10,232 bases of DNA from Rhodothermales bacterium. Lineage in GTDB: Bacteria > Bacteroidota > Rhodothermia > Rhodothermales > UBA10348. The stretch is taken from positions 1 to 10,232 of the forward strand of contig JAURGV010000072.1 in the NCBI GenBank assembly GCA_030833605.1. Reading direction: 5' to 3'. A program made the position numbers and the translations under genes. Shown piece by piece: positions 6,350-10,232 of the stretch. The notes below the pieces were generated by a model, which did not search any database, was not told the DNA's origin, and saw nothing but the letters and a program-made list of their open reading frames with translations. Position 1 is the first letter of the stretch. Each line of letters opens with the position of its first letter.

Positions 6350-6979
6350 ATGGCACCATCCAGATCAAATAAGCCTGAAAAAAAGACGACTAGGAAGGAC
6401 GTAAAGTTCGTCAAAGGGCCCACGACTTCGTCGAAGCGTGCTCCCAAGAAGGCTGTGCGCGGTGCTGTTTCTCACTCCGATTCTACACCAGCGCCCAAAA
6501 AGCGAAAAGCAAAGCAAAAATCCTCGTCTCGTTCGGAAAGAAACACAATCGGCTGGAACGATCTGGTTTCAACCAACGACCAAAAAAAAGCCAGACGTTC
6601 GGAAGCTGATTCCTTTTTGAACACGCTTTCCACGGCTCGTTTCGCAGCCATCCTGCTCTCCATTTTAACGCTGTTCACGCTGTACGTTGGACATGTTTTG
6701 TCTACCCAATCGCTACTGAATACGGTCCAAACGATGCGTCGCGAAAATCAAACGATGACGCTCCGATTGAACCAACTGCGATCGTTAGAAGATGCGGTTA
6801 CGGGTCCAACAACCATTTTTGACCGAGCTAGAGAATTGGGACTTGCTGAGCGCATGTTTGAAGGGCATCCCATACTCGTGAGCAAAGCCAATCTTCCTTC
6901 AAATGCCAATATCCTAAAGGGTACCAGCCCAGTTGCTGCGGTGCAGGGAACGGCATACCAATCCATGACAAAACGATGA
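6350..6979 (+). CDS. ftsL: FtsL-like divisome protein with long basic N-terminal tail
   Basis: FtsL is a small single-pass membrane protein that with FtsB and FtsQ activates the septal synthase FtsWI. Assignment here rests on position between rsmH and ftsI and on topology, since the family is poorly conserved. The 209-residue product has a cytoplasmic tail of about 95 residues, a membrane segment near 97-118 (ARFAAILLSILTLFTLYVGHVL), and a short heptad-like helix (about 120-148, STQSLLNTVQTMRRENQTMTLRLNQLRSLED), then a region with ARELGLAERM (160-169) resembling the end of FtsL domains. The first 64 residues carry 21 Lys/Arg against four Asp/Glu, with many Ser, Thr, Pro and Ala, so the tail is probably disordered. 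Typical FtsL proteins have a much shorter tail. ATG 6350 follows an AAAGGAAAAG stretch; the stop overlaps ftsI by four bases (ATGA). Confidence 0.8.
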   Translation: MAPSRSNKPEKKTTRKDVKFVKGPTTSSKRAPKKAVRGAVSHSDSTPAPKKRKAKQKSSSRSERNTIGWNDLVSTNDQKKARRSEADSFLNTLSTARFAAILLSILTLFTLYVGHVLSTQSLLNTVQTMRRENQTMTLRLNQLRSLEDAVTGPTTIFDRARELGLAERMFEGHPILVSKANLPSNANILKGTSPVAAVQGTAYQSMTKR

Positions 6980-9000
6980 GCATGGAGCCCAAAGATCAAA
7001 TATTTGCGAGAATGTATGTGGTGATCACCTTAGTGAGTCTCCTTCCCATTCTTGTGGCCTTTCAGGTGTTGAATATTTCCGTTCTTAAGGGTCCAGATTT
7101 ACGCGAGCAGGTAGAGACCCAATCGACGGCGTTTCTGACCATTCCTGCTTCAAGAGGACTGATCTTGGACTCGAAAGGTCGGCCTTTTGCTGTAAACATT
7201 GAAACCTATGAAGTTGCCGTTGACCCGTCGGTGAAAGGCTTCGATGCTCAGGCAGATGCCTTTTACGAAGTGCTTTCTAGGGTTTCAGGCCAGTCAGCTG
7301 CAGCCTTAAAACGGAAAGTTGAACGCAGATCGAGTACTCAGTACGCGCTTTTGGCTACCAACTTAACCCTATCCAAGTCCGATGTGACCGAGATTGACGG
7401 GTTTCCATTTAGCATTATCCAAGGGCATACCCGTCGGCAATATCCGCATGGACAAACGGCATCACACGTGGTTGGATTCGTCGGTAGGGATGGTGGACTT
7501 ACTGGGTTAGAGAATAGGTTTGATGCTGAACTAACCGGTGTATCGGGTAAAAAAACGGCCAAAAAGAATGCACGCGGGCAACTGAAGCCCATTCCGGGTG
7601 GACTCGTGCAGGATCCTGAACACGGACACAGTTTGGTGCTGACGATTGACCTAAATCAACAAGCGATCCTTGAAGAGGAACTCGAAAAAGGGGTATTAGA
7701 AGCTCGGGCAGAATGGGGAACCGCCATTGCTGTGGATGTGAACACCGGAGCCATTTTGGCCATGGCCAACTATCCAACGTTCGATTTGAACCAAGGAAAC
7801 ACGGCGTCCTTTACGCAAACGCGAAATCATGCCATAGCCGATATGATTGAGCCCGGCTCAACCATGAAAATGCTTCCAGCCGTGGCAGCGATTGAATCGG
7901 GTACGGTTACCATGGACACCATTATCGATACCGGTGAAGGATTCATGCGCAAGTATGGATTTGACCTAAGGGATACGCACCCGCATGGTAAAATTTCGTT
8001 TACGGAAGTTATTAAGGTGTCTAGCAACATTGGAACCCATCTGGTCGCGGAGATGGGCGATAAAGGCGAGTTTTATAAATACGCGAGAAACCTAGGCTTT
8101 AATCAGCCTACGTTTATTGAACTTCCGGGAGAAGCGACCGCAACTGTTGTTAAAAAGACAGACGATTGGAGTGTGTCGACCCATTCTGCAATGAGTCGCG
8201 GGTATGAACTAATGGCTACCCCGATTCAAATCGCGTTGGCTTACGCCTCCCTGGCGAACGGTGGGTTGTTGATGAAGCCGTATATCGTAAAAGAAAAGCG
8301 GGACATAAACGGAAATGTAATCTGGAAAGCACAGGTAGATTCCGTACGTCGCGCCTTTGACGCAACTACGGCCCAGAAATTGGTGCCTGCGTTTGAATCG
8401 GTCGTTGGTAAGGGCGGAACAGCTGAACAGGCTATGGTACCAGGTTTGCGCATTGCTGGAAAAACCGGAACGGCAAAAACAGCAGAAGGGAAAGGGTATG
8501 CTAGTTCACACTATCGGGCCACTTTCGTCGGGCTTTATCCAGTTGAAAAACCGCAAGTCGTGATTCTGGTGCTAATGGATGCACCTAGATTCAGTATTTA
8601 TGGCGGAGTCGTGGCGGCTCCGGTATTTCGCCGAACAACCGAGCGGTGGCTGGCCAGCATGCCCGAAGTGACGAAATATGTGAATATGGATTCGGTCGCC
8701 GTAGCACGGGCGCGGAAAAATCCGCCACGCCGAAAAGCCAATGCGGTGGTCGCTTTGGATCAGAGCGAGAGCTATCCAATGATTCAAATGACCGCGCCAG
8801 AAATTCCAGTTGTCACGGCCAGTTTGGCCGATTCCGTAGCCGTAATGCCCAATATGATCGGGATGTCTGCCCGACGGGTGTCGGAAATGGCGGCTAAAAT
8901 GGGCGTAAAAGTGAAAATAACGGGTCATGGGGTGGTGAAAACTCAATGGCCCGAACCAGGCGAGGCATTATCGGAGACGATGGTGCTCTCGATGAATTGA
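6976..9000 (+). CDS. ftsI: Septal penicillin-binding protein 3 (FtsI), class B, with PASTA domain
   Basis: FtsI is the division-specific transpeptidase that cross-links septal peptidoglycan outside the inner membrane, paired with FtsW. The 674-residue protein has a short cytoplasmic end, a membrane anchor near 12-34, and a class B dimerisation domain starting with SRGLILDSKGRPFAVN (59-74). The transpeptidase domain has the three penicillin-binding motifs: S295-T-M-K298 in EPGSTMKM, S349-S-N351 in KVSSNIGTH, and K496-T-G498 in GKTGTAKT. A Pro/Arg/Ser-rich linker (about 575-620) leads to one PASTA domain (about 622-674, VMPNMIGMSARRVSEMAAKMGV onward). A C-terminal PASTA on FtsI is common in Bacteroidota and in Gram-positives (PBP2x, SpoVD). 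All catalytic motifs are intact, so it should be active and beta-lactam sensitive in principle. The start at ATG 6976 overlaps the ftsL stop; a second ATG lies two codons later. Confidence 0.97.
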   Translation: MSMEPKDQIFARMYVVITLVSLLPILVAFQVLNISVLKGPDLREQVETQSTAFLTIPASRGLILDSKGRPFAVNIETYEVAVDPSVKGFDAQADAFYEVLSRVSGQSAAALKRKVERRSSTQYALLATNLTLSKSDVTEIDGFPFSIIQGHTRRQYPHGQTASHVVGFVGRDGGLTGLENRFDAELTGVSGKKTAKKNARGQLKPIPGGLVQDPEHGHSLVLTIDLNQQAILEEELEKGVLEARAEWGTAIAVDVNTGAILAMANYPTFDLNQGNTASFTQTRNHAIADMIEPGSTMKMLPAVAAIESGTVTMDTIIDTGEGFMRKYGFDLRDTHPHGKISFTEVIKVSSNIGTHLVAEMGDKGEFYKYARNLGFNQPTFIELPGEATATVVKKTDDWSVSTHSAMSRGYELMATPIQIALAYASLANGGLLMKPYIVKEKRDINGNVIWKAQVDSVRRAFDATTAQKLVPAFESVVGKGGTAEQAMVPGLRIAGKTGTAKTAEGKGYASSHYRATFVGLYPVEKPQVVILVLMDAPRFSIYGGVVAAPVFRRTTERWLASMPEVTKYVNMDSVAVARARKNPPRRKANAVVALDQSESYPMIQMTAPEIPVVTASLADSVAVMPNMIGMSARRVSEMAAKMGVKVKITGHGVVKTQWPEPGEALSETMVLSMN

Positions 9001-9038
9001 ACAATGTCACATGTCAAAACCAGAAGGATACCGAGCTA

Positions 9039-10232
9039 GTGCTGTTTACAACATGCTTAGATCGACTAAACGAGAAGGGGCTGTTATTGCAGTCCCAATG
9101 CACTTCTGGGGTACATATCGACCGGCTGACTATAGATAGTCGGGAAGTCGGGCCATCCGATTGTTTTGTTGCCCTTAGGGGTAGCAAAGTGGATGGCCAC
9201 CTGTTCATTGACAAAGCTGTTAAAAACGGAGCTACTGCCATAGTGAGCGAAGCTGGGCCGGAGTCGGCGACCGATGGTCGCCTCGCCGGCCCAGCCTTCG
9301 CACACGTGAAAAACGCGCATGAAGCGCTCGCAGAACTAGCCTCTTTATTGCAAAACGACCCCGCCGAGCATCTGCGCGTGGTTGCAACCACCGGCACCAA
9401 CGGGAAAACCACCGTCGCGACCCTCATTGAATACGTATTGAATCATACGGGTCATAAAACCGGATTCATTGGTACCACTGGATACCGATTTGGCGAGCAA
9501 ACCAAATCGTCTTCGCACACCACCCCGTCTGCCATTCAGTTTTATGAATTGCTTTCCGAGATGCGCAACGACGGGTGCCTTTCGTGCAGCATGGAGGCTT
9601 CCTCGCACGCCATCGACCAGTCCCGATTCCGCACTTCGGACGTAAACGTCGCCATTTTTACCAATTTATCGCGGGACCATCTTGACTACCACACCAGTCT
9701 GGAAGCGTACGGCGAAGCCAAAAAGAGACTTTTTGATCGGTTGAGCCCGGGAGCTACTGCGATTACGAACCAGGATGATTTCTGGGGCTCCAAAATGGTC
9801 GAGCATACCAAGGCGCGGGTTGTGACATACGGAAAGGCACAAAATGCACATATCCGTTATGCCATCCGCAGCAACGAGTTATCGGGATTAGAATTGGAGC
9901 TTGATGGGGTAACCGCCAAGTATCGGTTGGCCGGTAACTTTAATGCGGAAAATCTTGCGGCGGCCTATGCGGGGTTATTGAGTCTGGGCTTGGATGCGAA
10001 CGAAACGCGCAAGGCGCTTCAGTCGTGTCCTCCGGTTGAAGGCCGTATGCAGACGCTATTGTTCAACGCGGGTACCACCGTAATTGTAGACTACGCGCAC
10101 ACGCCAGATGCGCTACAAAACGTCTTGCAGTCGGTTCGGGCCAGTTTACATCCCGGAAGCCATTTGTGGTGCCTTTTTGGATGTGGAGGGGACCGGGACA
10201 CCGGGAAGCGACCAGAAATGGGACTTATCGCA
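9039..10232 (+). CDS. murE: UDP-MurNAc-tripeptide ligase MurE (3' partial)
   Basis: MurE adds the third stem-peptide residue to UDP-MurNAc-L-Ala-D-Glu, using ATP, in the cytosol. The frame runs off the right edge after 398 residues of about 490 expected. Visible are LTIDSREVGPSDCFVALRG (N-terminal substrate domain, ending near 52), the P-loop ATTGTNGKTT (116-125), MEASSHAID (185-193), TNLSRDHLDYH (208-218), EAKKRLF with K228 at the place of the carbamylated lysine, GNFNAEN (299-305), VEGRM, DYAHTPDAL (351-359) and FGCGGDRDTGKRPEMG (380-395). The motif telling diaminopimelate from lysine enzymes (DNPR or its variants) lies just past the edge. I chose GTG 9039 because it puts DSR about 27 residues in, as in E. 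coli MurE, and follows AAGGA ten bases upstream; TTG 8997, overlapping the ftsI stop (TTGA), would add 14 residues. No in-frame ATG exists near the start. Confidence 0.96.
   Translation, partial: MLFTTCLDRLNEKGLLLQSQCTSGVHIDRLTIDSREVGPSDCFVALRGSKVDGHLFIDKAVKNGATAIVSEAGPESATDGRLAGPAFAHVKNAHEALAELASLLQNDPAEHLRVVATTGTNGKTTVATLIEYVLNHTGHKTGFIGTTGYRFGEQTKSSSHTTPSAIQFYELLSEMRNDGCLSCSMEASSHAIDQSRFRTSDVNVAIFTNLSRDHLDYHTSLEAYGEAKKRLFDRLSPGATAITNQDDFWGSKMVEHTKARVVTYGKAQNAHIRYAIRSNELSGLELELDGVTAKYRLAGNFNAENLAAAYAGLLSLGLDANETRKALQSCPPVEGRMQTLLFNAGTTVIVDYAHTPDALQNVLQSVRASLHPGSHLWCLFGCGGDRDTGKRPEMGLIA

Noticed and set aside
8572..8946. 124-codon minus-strand open frame rich in His and Arg
   Set aside because: It mirrors the ftsI linker and PASTA region and its composition is what antisense reading of that coding sequence gives.
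9014..9427. Minus-strand open frame over the start of murE
   Set aside because: The + strand here encodes clear MurE motifs, including DSR and the P-loop, so this is an antisense shadow.
1..10232. A hidden defence, mobile or otherwise new gene system
   Set aside because: All coding space is accounted for by familiar glycan, pyrG and division/cell wall genes, and no repeats, integrase, transposase, CRISPR-like array or atypical composition were seen.

Overview
The window is a stretch of bacterial chromosome, about half GC by eye, with every credible gene on the + strand. Gene content and order are ordinary: the tail of a surface-glycan gene cluster, then pyrG, then the start of the division and cell wall (dcw/mra) cluster. 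The order mraZ-rsmH-ftsL-ftsI-murE, an FtsI with a C-terminal PASTA domain, and start codons mostly without clear Shine-Dalgarno sequences suggest Bacteroidota or a close relative. This placement is an inference and I do not name a genus.

Positions 1-2740 hold three tightly packed genes: a family 2 glycosyltransferase cut off at the left edge, a GT-B glycosyltransferase (GTGA overlap), and a class I SAM methyltransferase (5-base gap). They look like the end of an operon that builds or decorates a lipid-linked or cell-surface glycan. A 121-base gap containing a good hairpin precedes pyrG (CTP synthase).

Positions 4560-4886 are a 327-base non-coding region and the most interesting part of the window. 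It holds a possible pyrG terminator, a DnaA-box-like 9-mer, a pair of inverted GTGGGG repeats, a sigma70-like promoter, and a second pair of GTGGGG repeats exactly 10 bp apart just downstream of that promoter. The promoter-proximal pair fits known operators of MraZ, whose gene comes next; the upstream inverted pair suggests a second MraZ site.

From 4887 to the right edge the genes are mraZ (repressor), rsmH (16S rRNA methyltransferase), an FtsL-like protein with an unusually long basic cytoplasmic tail, ftsI (class B penicillin-binding protein with PASTA), and murE (cut off at the right edge). They are closely spaced, with a 4-base overlap between ftsL and ftsI, and are probably transcribed together from the promoter near 4754-4781. 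Together they link regulation of the cluster, ribosome maturation, the divisome, septal peptidoglycan cross-linking and peptidoglycan precursor synthesis. I see no IS element, CRISPR array, tRNA, rRNA, phage gene or defence gene, and no convincing new protein system.
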